In this document: one piece after another, positions 1-8,463 of the stretch
How the letters are laid out: each line of letters starts with the position of its first letter
How positions within the stretch are numbered: position 1 is the stretch's first letter
Source of the DNA: Flavobacterium anhuiense
Lineage (GTDB): Bacteria > Bacteroidota > Bacteroidia > Flavobacteriales > Flavobacteriaceae
Reading direction: 5' to 3'
NCBI RefSeq assembly: GCF_900101855.1
Contig: NZ_FMVC01000010.1
Location: 120,513-184,512, forward strand
DNA: 64,000 nt
The notes under the pieces: model-generated
What the model was told of the DNA's origin: nothing
The model's database searches: none
Seen by the model: only the letters and a program-made list of their open reading frames with translations
Made by a program: the position numbers and the translations under genes

Positions 1-143
1 ATCCCGACATGATCAATTCCGACAACTCCTGCACTATTTTGTGCTACTGTTTTATCTGAGGCAGAAAATAATATTAGTAAATGAAGCATTGCTGCCGCTG
101 ATGTTTGTACTTTTTTATTCGATTTTTTATAATTTGTTCTCAT
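1..143 (-). CDS. N-terminal fragment of an exported protein, possibly VOC (glyoxalase-fold) family
   Basis: The gene runs off the left edge; only its first 47 codons are visible, opening at the ATG whose complement is 141-143, with no stop. The peptide has a basic start (MRTNYKKSNKK), a hydrophobic stretch at about residues 16-28 and an Ala-Gln at 34-35, which fits an export signal. The last visible residues, VVGIDHVG, resemble the first strand of many VOC domains (the IDHVG motif), where the His is often a metal ligand. That family assignment is inference from a few residues. It lies 45 bp downstream of the SDR gene on the same strand and may be cotranscribed. Confidence 0.5.
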   Translation of the reverse strand, partial: MRTNYKKSNKKVQTSAAAMLHLLILFSASDKTVAQNSAGVVGIDHVG

Positions 144-188
144 GAATATATTTACGTTTGTTATTCTTAAATTCAATTAAAAGGGAAA

Positions 189-1046
189 TTAATTAGTGTA
201 CGCTGCAACCCATCTTGCTTTAATATTGGCGCGGGCTTCTATAAATTCTTTGTCGGTTCCTTGAGCAATGGCATCAAGCGGAAAACGAAGCGGTCTCTCC
301 CCTTTTTTCATATTTACCAATTCCAGAATACCATCCGCTATTGTTTGCGGATTCATTTCAAACTGAGCCATTTTACCAAATAATGCTGTCCCTAATGCAT
401 TGAATTTTTCAGTTGCTGCATCACCGTATTCTTCAATAATTGCTGTTTTATCTGCATGAATACCAGCTTTCGATCCGTTATTCATTTCGGTTGGATAAAC
501 TCCAGGTTGGATGCTCACATTTTCAATTCCGTAATCTGCAAGTTCATCTTGTAATCCTTCTGTAAAGCTTTCTACTACCAATTTTGATGCGATGTACGGA
601 ATCATAAAAGGAAGTGTATGTCCGCTTGCTCCAGTTGTAATGTTGATAACCAAACCATTTTTTTCTTTTCTCATAGAAGGAAGCACTGCCTGATACATAC
701 GAAGCACGCTATAAACGTTTACATCAAACATTTTACGAACCTGATCAATTGAATATCCTTCTAAAAGACCGAAACCGCTTACTGCCGCATTATTAATTAA
801 GACATCAATTTTTCCGTATTTAATGATTACTTTTTCAACTGCATTTCTAACTGATGCGTCATCTGTAACATCAATATCTACTACTTCAATATTTTCTATT
901 GCTTGAAGTTCTTTCGCGGCAGCGGCATTTTTATCATTTGTGTTTCGCATTCCTGCAATTACTGAGTGACCAGCATTAGCTAATGTTACCGCTGTTAATT
1001 TTCCAAAGCCTGTACTTGTTCCTGTAATGAAAATTGTTTTTGACAT
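189..1046 (-). CDS. Short-chain dehydrogenase/reductase (SDR) family oxidoreductase
   Basis: A classical SDR of 285 aa, the expected length. The NAD(P)-binding motif TGTSTGFG is at residues 8-15, the acidic residue pair region IDV at 58-60, NNAA at 85-88, and the catalytic YIASK (Tyr151, Lys155) follows the usual Ser/Thr strand (NITTGAS, 135-141). The post-catalytic PGVYPTEM segment is also typical. The family transfers hydride between NAD(P)H and a carbonyl or hydroxyl substrate; the substrate cannot be read from sequence. The long tail after residue 190 (about 95 aa) gives substrate specificity. A Crp/Fnr-type regulator lies upstream on the same strand, separated by a terminator; control of this gene by that regulator is plausible but not shown. 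Confidence 0.9.
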   Translation of the reverse strand: MSKTIFITGTSTGFGKLTAVTLANAGHSVIAGMRNTNDKNAAAAKELQAIENIEVVDIDVTDDASVRNAVEKVIIKYGKIDVLINNAAVSGFGLLEGYSIDQVRKMFDVNVYSVLRMYQAVLPSMRKEKNGLVINITTGASGHTLPFMIPYIASKLVVESFTEGLQDELADYGIENVSIQPGVYPTEMNNGSKAGIHADKTAIIEEYGDAATEKFNALGTALFGKMAQFEMNPQTIADGILELVNMKKGERPLRFPLDAIAQGTDKEFIEARANIKARWVAAYTN

Positions 1047-1183
1047 GATTTCTATTTTTTAAATGTTTATAATGTTTGTTTCTTTTGAACATTACAAAGT
1101 TGCGTCTAATGCAAAACCTGTACATTGATTAGAAATAAGTAAAAACTTGATATAGATCAAGAGTTTGAAAGCGGACATAAAAA

Positions 1184-1204
1184 AAGGAGCTCTAAAAGCT
1201 CCTT
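1184..1204 (-). terminator. Intrinsic terminator of the Crp/Fnr gene
   Basis: A 7-bp perfect stem (AAGGAGC / GCTCCTT, 1184-1190 and 1198-1204) with a 7-nt loop sits just past the stop codon at 1211. On the minus strand it is followed by a T run (complement of the A run at about 1179-1185). Confidence 0.7.
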
Positions 1205-1210
1205 ATAGAT

Positions 1211-1789
1211 TTATTTCTTTGCGGTTTGTTTCCGAATGCGACTTAGTGTTTCTGGTGTCATGCCCAGATATGAGGCAATCATAGTTTGGGGAATCCTTGA
1301 AGCAAACCCTGGATATTTATTTATGAAGTTTAAATATTTCTCTTCTGCTGTTAATGTCAGTGATGCCTGAATTCTGTTTTGAGCGGCTATAAAACTTCTT
1401 TGCAGAATAGCATTGACCATATTATTAAATGCTGGAATTTCTCGACATAGCAATTCAAAGTTTTCATGGGTAAACAGTATCAGCTCGGTATCTTCAATAG
1501 CGTCAATATTAAAACGAGAGGGCTGCTGCAACATTAAACTTTCACGATCGCCTGTCCACCAGTTTTCAATACTAAAACTGTTTACGTGTTCACTGCCTTT
1601 TTCATCAACGGTATATGTTCTTACACAGCCTTGAGTTATAAAAGCATCGTATTTCCAGATGTCTCCTTCTTGGAGTAAATACTGTCTTTTACGAAGTTTT
1701 TTACTTATAGCAAATGATTGTATACGTTCTGATTCAGCCTGAGTCAATTCAGCTTTTTCGTCAAGATATTTTTGGAATATTTCATACAT
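1211..1789 (-). CDS. Crp/Fnr family transcriptional regulator
   Basis: 192 aa, slightly short for the Crp/Fnr superfamily but typical of the Bacteroidota branch. Residues about 20-115 form a cyclic-nucleotide-binding-like beta roll (ISKKLRKRQYLLQEGD, then CVRTY). The C-terminus carries a helix-turn-helix with IPQTMIASYLGMTPETLSR followed by IRK, the hallmark of the group in which the DNA-recognition helix reads TPETLSRIR. No cysteine cluster for an FeS centre is visible, so it is not a classical FNR. The ligand is unknown. It stands upstream of the SDR gene in the same direction and may control it. Confidence 0.88.
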   Translation of the reverse strand: MYEIFQKYLDEKAELTQAESERIQSFAISKKLRKRQYLLQEGDIWKYDAFITQGCVRTYTVDEKGSEHVNSFSIENWWTGDRESLMLQQPSRFNIDAIEDTELILFTHENFELLCREIPAFNNMVNAILQRSFIAAQNRIQASLTLTAEEKYLNFINKYPGFASRIPQTMIASYLGMTPETLSRIRKQTAKK

Positions 1790-2012
1790 AGCATGTAAAA
1801 TTATGCAAAAGGCTTCTGACCAACAAATTCAAAGTGAAATTGGACAAAACAATATTTCATCAGTTATTTTAATACCTATTATATAAAAGCTCGATGTAAT
1901 AATATAAAAATCAAGCACTAAGGTTTACTAATTTTAAAATAATTAAAAAAGAAGCTGAAAAAACATTCGATGCTTTTTTGGAGAAAGTTTAAAAATTATA
2001 AAAAAGGAAATC

Positions 2013-2258
2013 ATGGAAAATAATAAGCAAAATCTAGAAAAAAACGAAGAAGAGCTTACCAATCAAAATGCAAACAGTGCTTATAGCGGATCTGGAGGTA
2101 TGCAACCTGGAGGCAGTAATGGTGAAGCCGGACGATTAAGCGATTATGATGAGGAAAATACAGAGGAAAACTCTACTTCAAATGAAAAGAAAAATCATAA
2201 TCCAGAAGGAAAAAGTGTTGAAGAAGCAACCGATCCTTCAAAACTTACTAAGATTTAA
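2013..2258 (+). CDS. Small hydrophilic protein of unknown function
   Basis: 81 aa, very rich in Asn, Glu, Ser and Lys, with no hydrophobic segment or signal peptide. A Gly-rich centre (SGSGGMQPGGSNG, about residues 26-38) is followed by an acidic stretch and a short tail (EEATDPSKLTKI). It is probably disordered in the cytoplasm. It is followed after 35 bp by another acidic small protein on the same strand, suggesting a two-gene operon. The AAGGAAATC just before the ATG at 2013 could act as a weak ribosome-binding site. I do not recognise a named family. Confidence 0.7.
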   Translation: MENNKQNLEKNEEELTNQNANSAYSGSGGMQPGGSNGEAGRLSDYDEENTEENSTSNEKKNHNPEGKSVEEATDPSKLTKI

Positions 2259-2293
2259 AAAATCACATTTGTATAACATTAAACTAAAAGAAT

Positions 2294-2644
2294 ATGTCAA
2301 GAGAAAATTACGATAGCTACGATCAGGAAGATCTTATCTATCACGCAGCAGATCATTCGGCAAGCGATTCAATCAATTCTGAAACTATGGAGAAAAAAGA
2401 TCCAGCCATCAATCAGCACGAAGACGAGTCACAGAGACACAAACACACTCCTGAATATCAAGAAGGAGAAGAAAATGAAAATGACACCACTGATCCTTTC
2501 TTTCAAAAAAATGCGCCTATTGCGCAAGATTTAGATGAAGATCTTAAAGGGGAGGACGACAACGATGATGAGTTTGATAATGATGCAAACAGAAGAACTT
2601 TAGACGAAACAAAACCTGATGAAGATGAGGATGATGAAGAGTAA
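2294..2644 (+). CDS. Small, very acidic protein of unknown function (paralogue of the gene at 9705)
   Basis: 116 aa, dominated by Asp, Glu, Asn and Gln, with no membrane segment. The C-terminal half is almost all acidic (EDLKGEDDNDDEFDN and DEDEDDEE). The N-terminal part contains ADHSASDS (about residues 19-26), which matches ADHSISDT in the 111-aa acidic protein at 9705-10040; overall composition and tail also match, so the two look like diverged paralogues. It is likely disordered. It follows the 81-aa gene by 35 bp and a bidirectional terminator lies downstream. No function can be assigned from sequence. Confidence 0.72.
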   Translation: MSRENYDSYDQEDLIYHAADHSASDSINSETMEKKDPAINQHEDESQRHKHTPEYQEGEENENDTTDPFFQKNAPIAQDLDEDLKGEDDNDDEFDNDANRRTLDETKPDEDEDDEE

Positions 2645-2673
2645 ATCAATGCTTCTTTGTTTCAAAAAGTAAA

Positions 2674-2708
2674 TCCTGAAAAGAAAGTTTTAAAAATTCT
2701 TTTCAGGA
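2674..2708. terminator. Bidirectional intrinsic terminator
   Basis: A perfect 12-bp inverted repeat (TCCTGAAAAGAA / TTCTTTTCAGGA) with an 11-nt loop lies between two convergent genes ending at 2644 and 2739. It can serve both strands. Confidence 0.75.
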
Positions 2709-2738
2709 TTTATTTTATTGGCTAATCTTTTTGCGAGT

Positions 2739-3176
2739 TTAATCTGCAACATATTTATTATTCCAATACAGCATTAATAAAAGCGTTACGATAATACACG
2801 AGGCGGTTCCTTCAAAAAGCAAAGAAAGACAATAAGAAGTTACCGATGGCTCTCCTCCAAACATAAAAGCTTCTGATAATGATTTTACATATTTATCGCC
2901 TCCTTTGGCATAACTGTAAATAAGAAGAGCCACTATGCTTATCACGACAGCAGTAAATGAAGTAACCATAGCCGATATGGCATTGGGAACAAATTCGTTT
3001 TTTCCTTCGGCAAGATTCATTTTCAAACTTCGGTTTACACCATAAAAAATGAAAATTACATTTAAAAGCCTTAAATAAAATAGATTCGAAAGATTTAATA
3101 GCTCCATCAAAAGAAAGAACAATGCTATTCCGACGAATATTAAAAATCCGTTGATAATTTCTCTTTGCAATTTCAT
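2739..3176 (-). CDS. Small integral membrane protein of unknown function
   Basis: 145 aa with about four predicted membrane helices: roughly residues 8-28, 31-48, 68-90 and 118-140. The layout resembles DUF4199-like proteins of Bacteroidota (short N-terminus, two closely spaced helices, then a third and a fourth), but I cannot confirm that family by reading. No catalytic motif is visible. It is convergent with the acidic-protein operon, with which it shares a terminator, and lies downstream of the MFS transporter on the same strand with a gap of about 117 bp. Confidence 0.7.
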   Translation of the reverse strand: MKLQREIINGFLIFVGIALFFLLMELLNLSNLFYLRLLNVIFIFYGVNRSLKMNLAEGKNEFVPNAISAMVTSFTAVVISIVALLIYSYAKGGDKYVKSLSEAFMFGGEPSVTSYCLSLLFEGTASCIIVTLLLMLYWNNKYVAD

Positions 3177-3293
3177 AATTATAGTTTTTAATTCAACAAT
3201 AATCTAACAAACAATAAATTACAAAATAACTTAAGAAATCATCAATGCGATTTTACGATTACTTTTTAAACTTATAAAATACCCACAAAGGCA

Positions 3294-4691
3294 TTACATA
3301 TACCCTTCTCCATCTGTCTTATTTAATTTTGAAAAAGTGAAACTCGAAAAAATGGTAAAAACCGCCAATGTAATAAAAGTGTATTCAAATGCTTTGGAAG
3401 TATCCAACTCAAAAATACCTGTCTGAAATAAGGAAAGCGCAAGGCTGGCAACGGAAACTCCAAAACTTACCGAAAGCTGCTGCATAATAACCAGCATGGT
3501 ATTTCCTCCGCTGGCTGTATCTTGATCGAGATCTGAAAGCGTAATGGTATTCATAGCCGACATTTGAATAGAAGTGAAAATTCCGTAGAAAATCATTAGT
3601 AAAATATAGTATCCTAACGGTGTTTCTTTCGTCACAAATCCAAGGATTATCAAAATAAATCCCAGTAAAATGGTGTTGCTTATTAATACTGTTCTGTATC
3701 CAAAAAATTTGATAATTTTTACCATAAAAGGCTTTACAGCCACATTTGACAATGCAGAAGGCAACAATAACAATCCTGACACAGATGCCGAATAGCCAAA
3801 ACTTGTTTGCAGCATGAGCGGCAATAACAATGGCAGTCCGCCTATTCCCAATCTCGTAATCAAACTTCCTATTAATCCAATTTTTAAGGTTCTAATATTT
3901 AAGAGTTGCAGATCTATTATTGGTTTTTCGGTTCTTTTGTAGTGAATATAATAAAAGAGAGAAAGCAACCCTGATAAAAACAGCAAGCTCAAAATTACAA
4001 TCATATGTATCCTCCCGCTTCCAATAAGCTCTAAAACTAAGGTAATGGAAATAAGCGCCAAGCTGAAATAAATCAATCCTCTAAAATCAAATCTTCCTAC
4101 TGCGTGTTTAAAATTGGGCATAATGCGATATGCCATAGAGATGCCTATGAAACCGATTGGAATGTTTATTAGAAAAATCCAATGCCAGCTAAAATTATCA
4201 GAGAGAAAACCTCCTAAACTTGGGCCTGCCACCATTCCTAATAATCCAAATAAGGTTATAAAATTCATCGTTTTAAGCAGTTCGTTTTTTGGATATTGAT
4301 ATAAAATAGCCAATCGGGCAATAGGCACCATCATTGAAGCGCCAATGGCTTGTAAAACACGTGCCATATTTAGCGTTTTTAAATCAACTGAAAGGGCACA
4401 AAACAAAGATCCCGTCATAAACATTAATACGGCAATCATAAACATCGTTCTCGTGCCAAATCTATCTGCGAGCCATCCAGAGAGCGGAATAAACATGGCC
4501 AATGTAAGCGTATACGTTACAATAACCGAATCCATTTCGGTTGCTGAATATCCCATATTTTTAGCTATTGACGGCAACGAGGTATTCAAAATAGTACCAT
4601 CTAATGATTGCATAAACATAGCGATTGCCGTTACCCAAGGAAGCAGATATACCGCATTTTGTTCTTTTTTTTCTTCTTTATTATTTAGCAT
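3294..4691 (-). CDS. MFS transporter, DHA2 (EmrB/QacA-like) drug efflux family
   Basis: 465 aa, consistent with a 14-helix DHA2 antiporter. Visible motifs are LDGTILNTSLP (30-40, motif D1), GWLADRFGTR (72-81, motif A) and GPSLGG (156-161, motif C of antiporters). Such proteins exchange protons for hydrophobic or cationic compounds across the inner membrane; the substrate is not readable. No membrane-fusion or outer-membrane channel gene is adjacent, so it probably acts alone. The start at 4691 (MLNNKEEKK) gives a normal hydrophilic N-terminus. A terminator for the next gene upstream lies at 4746-4770. Confidence 0.9.
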   Translation of the reverse strand: MLNNKEEKKEQNAVYLLPWVTAIAMFMQSLDGTILNTSLPSIAKNMGYSATEMDSVIVTYTLTLAMFIPLSGWLADRFGTRTMFMIAVLMFMTGSLFCALSVDLKTLNMARVLQAIGASMMVPIARLAILYQYPKNELLKTMNFITLFGLLGMVAGPSLGGFLSDNFSWHWIFLINIPIGFIGISMAYRIMPNFKHAVGRFDFRGLIYFSLALISITLVLELIGSGRIHMIVILSLLFLSGLLSLFYYIHYKRTEKPIIDLQLLNIRTLKIGLIGSLITRLGIGGLPLLLPLMLQTSFGYSASVSGLLLLPSALSNVAVKPFMVKIIKFFGYRTVLISNTILLGFILIILGFVTKETPLGYYILLMIFYGIFTSIQMSAMNTITLSDLDQDTASGGNTMLVIMQQLSVSFGVSVASLALSLFQTGIFELDTSKAFEYTFITLAVFTIFSSFTFSKLNKTDGEGYM

Positions 4692-4745
4692 CCTTTAATT
4701 ACAGATAAAAGCTTGATTAATAACTATATTGTAAATTAATAAAAA

Positions 4746-4770
4746 AAAGCTCTTAAAAGTGTTAAGAGCT
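4746..4770 (-). terminator. Intrinsic terminator of the small lipoprotein gene
   Basis: A 10-bp perfect stem (AAGCTCTTAA / TTAAGAGCTT) with a 5-nt loop is flanked on the left by an A run that reads as a T run on the minus strand. It sits about 20 bp past the stop at 4792. Confidence 0.75.
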
Positions 4771-4791
4771 TTTCCTTTAGCAGAAATGAAA

Positions 4792-5082
4792 TTACTTTTT
4801 AATTGAATCTGTTTTAATATTCTGATTTCCTTTCTGAGTTGATCCATCTGTTCCCGAACCCGTTGCCCCTTCTCCAGTTGCTCCTGTTGTACCATTCTGA
4901 CCATTTTGATCAGGATTTAAGGTTGCCGACGAGTCTACTGCTGGCCCAACTGTATCGACTGACATGTTCATAGTGTCCGCTTGATTGTCATTTGGATATG
5001 CATTGTTATTTTCATTCTTTTTACATGAAAATAAAGCTGTCACTACAAGCAGCATAACGATTGTTTTCAAAAATGTCTTCAT
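4792..5082 (-). CDS. Small Gly/Thr-rich lipoprotein
   Basis: 96 aa with a clear lipoprotein signal: positive start, hydrophobic core and lipobox LFSC with Cys20, followed by KKNENNN. The mature part is low-complexity: an Asn/Asp-rich region, then a Gly-Thr-Ala-rich stretch (about residues 59-85, GQNGTTGATGEGATG) reminiscent of collagen-like spacing, and a basic tail. It probably sits on the periplasmic side of a membrane as a disordered lipoprotein. No enzymatic motif is seen. It is monocistronic between its own terminator and a 245-bp upstream region shared divergently with the SRPBCC gene. Confidence 0.78.
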   Translation of the reverse strand: MKTFLKTIVMLLVVTALFSCKKNENNNAYPNDNQADTMNMSVDTVGPAVDSSATLNPDQNGQNGTTGATGEGATGSGTDGSTQKGNQNIKTDSIKK

Positions 5083-5327
5083 AATTCAAGTTTTTTTAAA
5101 ATTTTTATAAAACTAAATTAAACCACTGTATATCAATGATTTTATATAATTTCAAAAAGCCTTTATAAAAATCAGAGCATTTGAAGATATCTCTGATGTA
5201 AAATGTGTAAATCAAGTTATTAATCTTGTAAAAAATACTTCAAAAGACTGTCGAAATTTGTTATTCAAGCTACAATATTATTCTCGAAGCTTGTCTAACT
5301 AATTGTATCTTTTAAAAACAAATAGCT

Positions 5328-6005
5328 ATGAATACAGTATTATCCAAACAAAATCAGTCTTCAAAATCATTATTAAAAAATAATGTATCAAAACTAGAAA
5401 GAGTTTTAATGGTTACAAGTGGCGCTTATCTTTTGTACAATGCTCTTTCTAAAGAAAATAAAAGTATTACACAAGCGGGAGCTGGAGGTGCAATGCTATT
5501 ACGCGGCATTTCTGGTTATTGCCCAATTTATGATGCCGCAGACCATTTAATGCATGACAAAGCTTCGAATATAAATATCAGAGTAAATAGCGTCATCAAT
5601 AAACCTGTAAGCGAAGTGTATGCCTTTTGGAGAAACTTAGAAAATTTACCAAAGTTCATGAATCATCTGGATTCTGTAAGACCTACAAGTTCTACAATTT
5701 CTGAATGGACAGCAAAAGGTCCAGGCGGAATTGGGAAGATATCTTGGAATGCAGAAATCGTAAGAGATGAAAAGGACAAACTTTTAAGCTGGAATTCTAT
5801 TGAAGGATCTTCTATTAAAAATGCTGGAAAAGTTGTCTTTAAACCAAAAGGAAAAGCAACAGAACTTGATGTTACAATTTCGTATCATGCGCCACTTGGA
5901 ATTGCAGGCGAAAGCGCTGCCAAACTTTTAAATCCTTATTTTGAAAAGTTAGTAAGAGATGACATTTCTAATCTTAAAGTCTATCTTGAAACTAACCAAG
6001 AATAA
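5328..6005 (+). CDS. Membrane-anchored SRPBCC (polyketide cyclase/COQ10-like) protein with DUF2892-like head
   Basis: 225 aa in two parts. Residues about 20-70 look like a DUF2892 (YgaP-like) segment with two short hydrophobic helices (LERVLMVTSGAYLLYNAL, then AGGAMLLRGISGYCPIYDA). Residues about 80-222 are an SRPBCC fold beginning NINIRVNSVINKPVSEVYAF and continuing with a WRNLENLPKFM segment, as in COQ10/polyketide-cyclase proteins, which bind hydrophobic ligands in a helix-grip pocket. Homologues are often found near stress genes; the ligand here is unknown. It is followed by its own terminator. The start at 5328 is supported by the hydrophilic lead before the first helix. Confidence 0.85.
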   Translation: MNTVLSKQNQSSKSLLKNNVSKLERVLMVTSGAYLLYNALSKENKSITQAGAGGAMLLRGISGYCPIYDAADHLMHDKASNINIRVNSVINKPVSEVYAFWRNLENLPKFMNHLDSVRPTSSTISEWTAKGPGGIGKISWNAEIVRDEKDKLLSWNSIEGSSIKNAGKVVFKPKGKATELDVTISYHAPLGIAGESAAKLLNPYFEKLVRDDISNLKVYLETNQE

Positions 6006-6043
6006 GAAAACGCTACTGTTTCTTGTATTTATTTTTTTGTAGA

Positions 6044-6074
6044 AAAACGTCTTCATTTATGAAGGCGTTTTTTG
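6044..6074 (+). terminator. Intrinsic terminator of the SRPBCC gene
   Basis: An imperfect stem (AAAACGTCTTCAT / ATGAAGGCGTTTT) is followed by a T run, starting about 40 bp after the stop at 6005. Confidence 0.7.
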
Positions 6075-6185
6075 TTTGTTGCAATAACCTATTGTTTGAT
6101 TATGCAAAAACTATAAAAAGTGAAATAAATCTTATAAAATTTTATTCCGTGATTTTTTAAACTTTGAGAATAAATAACAAATAAA

Positions 6186-6842
6186 ATGAAAACATTTTTT
6201 AGAAATAACGGATTGTGTATCTGCTTCTTAGTCTTATTTGTCGGATCTTTAGCAGGCCAGATTATATTAGGATTTAAAGAGCATAATAAAGAACTGATTG
6301 ATGAAGGTGCAAATACTATCACTTTTATAGCGTATCTCACTTCTGGGCATTTTTTTCAATCGACTTTTGAAAATTGGGAAAGTGAATTTTTACAAATGGC
6401 TTTGTTTGTAGTCTTTACCATTTTTCTAAAACAAAAAGGCTCTTCAGAATCCAAAAAAATAGACGAACCAGAAGAAGTAGACCGCGAACCAGATCCAACA
6501 AAAAAAGATGCGCCTTGGCCAGTTAAAAAAGGAGGTTTTATTTTGAAGATTTACAAGCACTCGCTCACTATTATGCTTCTGCTTCTGTTTTTAATATCAT
6601 TTATTATTCATTTTTACGGAAGTCTGAAAGATGAAAACGAACAGCTTCTCAGAAAAGGAGAACCATTAGAAACTGTGTCTTCTTATTTAGGAAATTCAAG
6701 ATTTTGGTTTGAATCTTTTCAGAATTGGCAAAGTGAATTTCTTTCTGTTTTTGCTATTATTATGCTATCGATATATTTGCGCCAGATTGGGTCCTCACAG
6801 TCAAAACCAGTTGATGCGCCTCACATGGAAACTGGCGGATGA
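6186..6842 (+). CDS. DUF6766-type membrane protein with internal duplication
   Basis: 218 aa with four likely membrane helices arranged as two similar halves. Half one (residues about 9-90) has helix, NKELIDEGANTI, GHFFQSTFENWESEFLQ, helix, then KQKGSSESK. Half two (about 129-206) has helix, NEQLLRKGEPLE, SRFWFESFQNWQSEFLS, helix, then RQIGSSQSK. The NWxSEF motif and the GSS(E/Q)SK end recur in both. I place it in DUF6766 from memory of the NWxSEF pattern; function is unknown. A charged linker (about 88-115) joins the halves. It lies between the SRPBCC gene and the zinc dehydrogenase. Confidence 0.8.
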   Translation: MKTFFRNNGLCICFLVLFVGSLAGQIILGFKEHNKELIDEGANTITFIAYLTSGHFFQSTFENWESEFLQMALFVVFTIFLKQKGSSESKKIDEPEEVDREPDPTKKDAPWPVKKGGFILKIYKHSLTIMLLLLFLISFIIHFYGSLKDENEQLLRKGEPLETVSSYLGNSRFWFESFQNWQSEFLSVFAIIMLSIYLRQIGSSQSKPVDAPHMETGG

Positions 6843-6943
6843 TTTAGCCATAAAAATTAAGTTATCAACTTTTATAAAATATTTTCAGCTTATTTAAAAT
6901 GGAATTACGTTGAAACGGTAAATAAGCTAGGTAAACTAAAAAT

Positions 6944-6977
6944 TAAAGGTGAAGTTTTTATTTAAACTTCACCTTTA
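6944..6977. terminator. Bidirectional terminator between the DUF6766 gene and the dehydrogenase
   Basis: A perfect 14-bp inverted repeat (TAAAGGTGAAGTTT / AAACTTCACCTTTA) with a 6-nt loop ends four bases before the stop codon of the minus-strand gene. Confidence 0.78.
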
Positions 6978-6980
6978 AAA

Positions 6981-8150
6981 TTATTTCCAAGGATCTAAAA
7001 CCACTTTGACACAGCCGTCTTCTCTTTTTTTGAAGATATCATATGCATGTGAAATTTCAGATAGTGGAAGCCTGTGGGTAATAATATCATCAAGTTTTAC
7101 TTTTCCCTGAACCACATAATCTAAAAGTTTGTCTATGTGTTTGTGTGCAGGTGCCTGTCCTCCCTTTAAAACTATTCCCTTGTCAAAAAACTGCCCTAAA
7201 GGAAAATTATCATAATTAACAGGATACACTCCCAATACCGATACTATTCCGTTTCTTCTCACGGCACTCATACAAGCTTCTAATACTTTAATCGATCCTT
7301 TTTCAAAATTGATAGTTGCTTTTATACGATCGGCTATATTTCGGTCGGGTTCAAAACCAACAGCATCAATACAGACATCTGCACCGCGTCCGTTGGTCAT
7401 TGCTCGAATCTGCTCGATAACATCTTTTGGGCCATCTTCCCAAAGTAAAGTAACCGAATCGGTTGTTGCTTTAGCCTTATCCAGTCGGTATTGCAGTGTA
7501 TCTACAATAATAACTAAACCTGCGCCACGAAGCCATGCACTTTTTGCAGCCATAATTCCAACAGGACCAGCTCCAAAAATAGCGACGGTTTCCCCGCCTT
7601 TTACCTCTCCCCAATCAACCCCCGTATAACCAGTGGGAAAAATGTCAGTCAGGAAAAGCACCTGCTCGTCTGATAAATCTTCAGGCACTATCCTCGGACC
7701 ATAATTAGCATAAGGAACTCTAACATATTGTGCTTGACCTCCATCGTAACCTCCATATAAATCAGTATAGCCAAACAGTGCTCCGCCTTTCTCAGTCATA
7801 ATTCCGCCTTCAGGCCCATAATTTTCCGTATTACTGTGTTCGCAATTTACAGGCGAATCATGAGTACAGAAAAAACAACTCCCACAGGCGATAGGAAACG
7901 GAACCACTACACGGTCGCCTCTCTTGAGATTCGTAACTGTAGATCCTGTTTCTTCTACAATACCCATAAATTCGTGACCTAAAACCATAGGCCGTGGCTG
8001 CGGAATTCCTCCTGAATAGATATGAAGATCAGATCCGCAGATTGCGGTAGAGGTCACTCTCAAAATTATATCGTCTTTTTCTTTTAAAATCGGATCGTCG
8101 ACTGTATCATACTTGATAGAGCCAGGTCCATGAATAACTGCTGCTTTCAT
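6981..8150 (-). CDS. Zinc-dependent alcohol dehydrogenase (glutathione-independent formaldehyde dehydrogenase-like)
   Basis: 389 aa. The MDR-family N-domain has the catalytic zinc ligands Cys38 (AICGSDLH) and His59-Glu60 (LGHEF), and the structural zinc cysteines 89, 92, 95 and 103 (ACGSCFFCTHDSPVNC). The NAD-binding fold follows with FGAGPVG at about 191-197. The insertion around residues 105-150 and the PTGYTG segment are those of the large-loop FDH/AdhP-like group, in which formaldehyde or short-chain alcohols are oxidised with NAD without glutathione. Substrate assignment is from family knowledge only. It ends in a strong terminator. The start at 8150 (MKAAVIHGPG) is the family's standard opening. 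Confidence 0.9.
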   Translation of the reverse strand: MKAAVIHGPGSIKYDTVDDPILKEKDDIILRVTSTAICGSDLHIYSGGIPQPRPMVLGHEFMGIVEETGSTVTNLKRGDRVVVPFPIACGSCFFCTHDSPVNCEHSNTENYGPEGGIMTEKGGALFGYTDLYGGYDGGQAQYVRVPYANYGPRIVPEDLSDEQVLFLTDIFPTGYTGVDWGEVKGGETVAIFGAGPVGIMAAKSAWLRGAGLVIIVDTLQYRLDKAKATTDSVTLLWEDGPKDVIEQIRAMTNGRGADVCIDAVGFEPDRNIADRIKATINFEKGSIKVLEACMSAVRRNGIVSVLGVYPVNYDNFPLGQFFDKGIVLKGGQAPAHKHIDKLLDYVVQGKVKLDDIITHRLPLSEISHAYDIFKKREDGCVKVVLDPWK

Positions 8151-8463
8151 AATAATAATTTTTAAATTAATTATTACTAATTAACTATAAACAAACAAGT
8201 TGTGATTACATCATTAATAGTTACTCTTACAAAATACAGTCTCTAATGTGCAAATGGAAAACCTACATTTTATATGATAAAACCAATGAAAATGAAAATC
8301 ATGCAGCATAGTATTACAAATTATATAAAAAACGGTGTGCATGGTAAGTTTATATTTATCACGAAGAATTGAATTTGATATCTTGAATCAATTAGAAAAA
8401 AACAAAGGCCCGTTTTAAATAAAAACAGGCCTCATCATTTACAATAAAATTGAGAAGCAACAT
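8151..8463. other. Intergenic region, 313 bp, no gene seen apart from a terminator
   Basis: This AT-rich stretch carries the upstream region of the dehydrogenase at its left and the terminator at 8406-8432 at its right. A 28-codon open frame at 8286 lacks family features and is not called. Confidence 0.6.
8406..8432 (-). terminator. Terminator of the small secreted-protein gene
   Basis: An imperfect stem (AGGCCCGTTTTA / TAAAAACAGGCCT) lies about 30 bp past the stop at 8464, with A-rich sequence to its left that reads as T-rich on the minus strand. Confidence 0.55.

Noticed and set aside
1920..2000. Open stretch reading IIKKEAEKTFDAFLEKV before the 81-aa gene
   Set aside because: It has no start codon in frame and is only about 17 residues; possible relic but unsupported.
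4695..4904. 69-codon open frame overlapping the small lipoprotein gene
   Set aside because: It overlaps the lipoprotein gene in another frame on the same strand and has no signal or motif.
8286..8372. 28-codon open frame upstream of the zinc dehydrogenase
   Set aside because: It has no ribosome-binding site or family resemblance and lies in AT-rich leader DNA.
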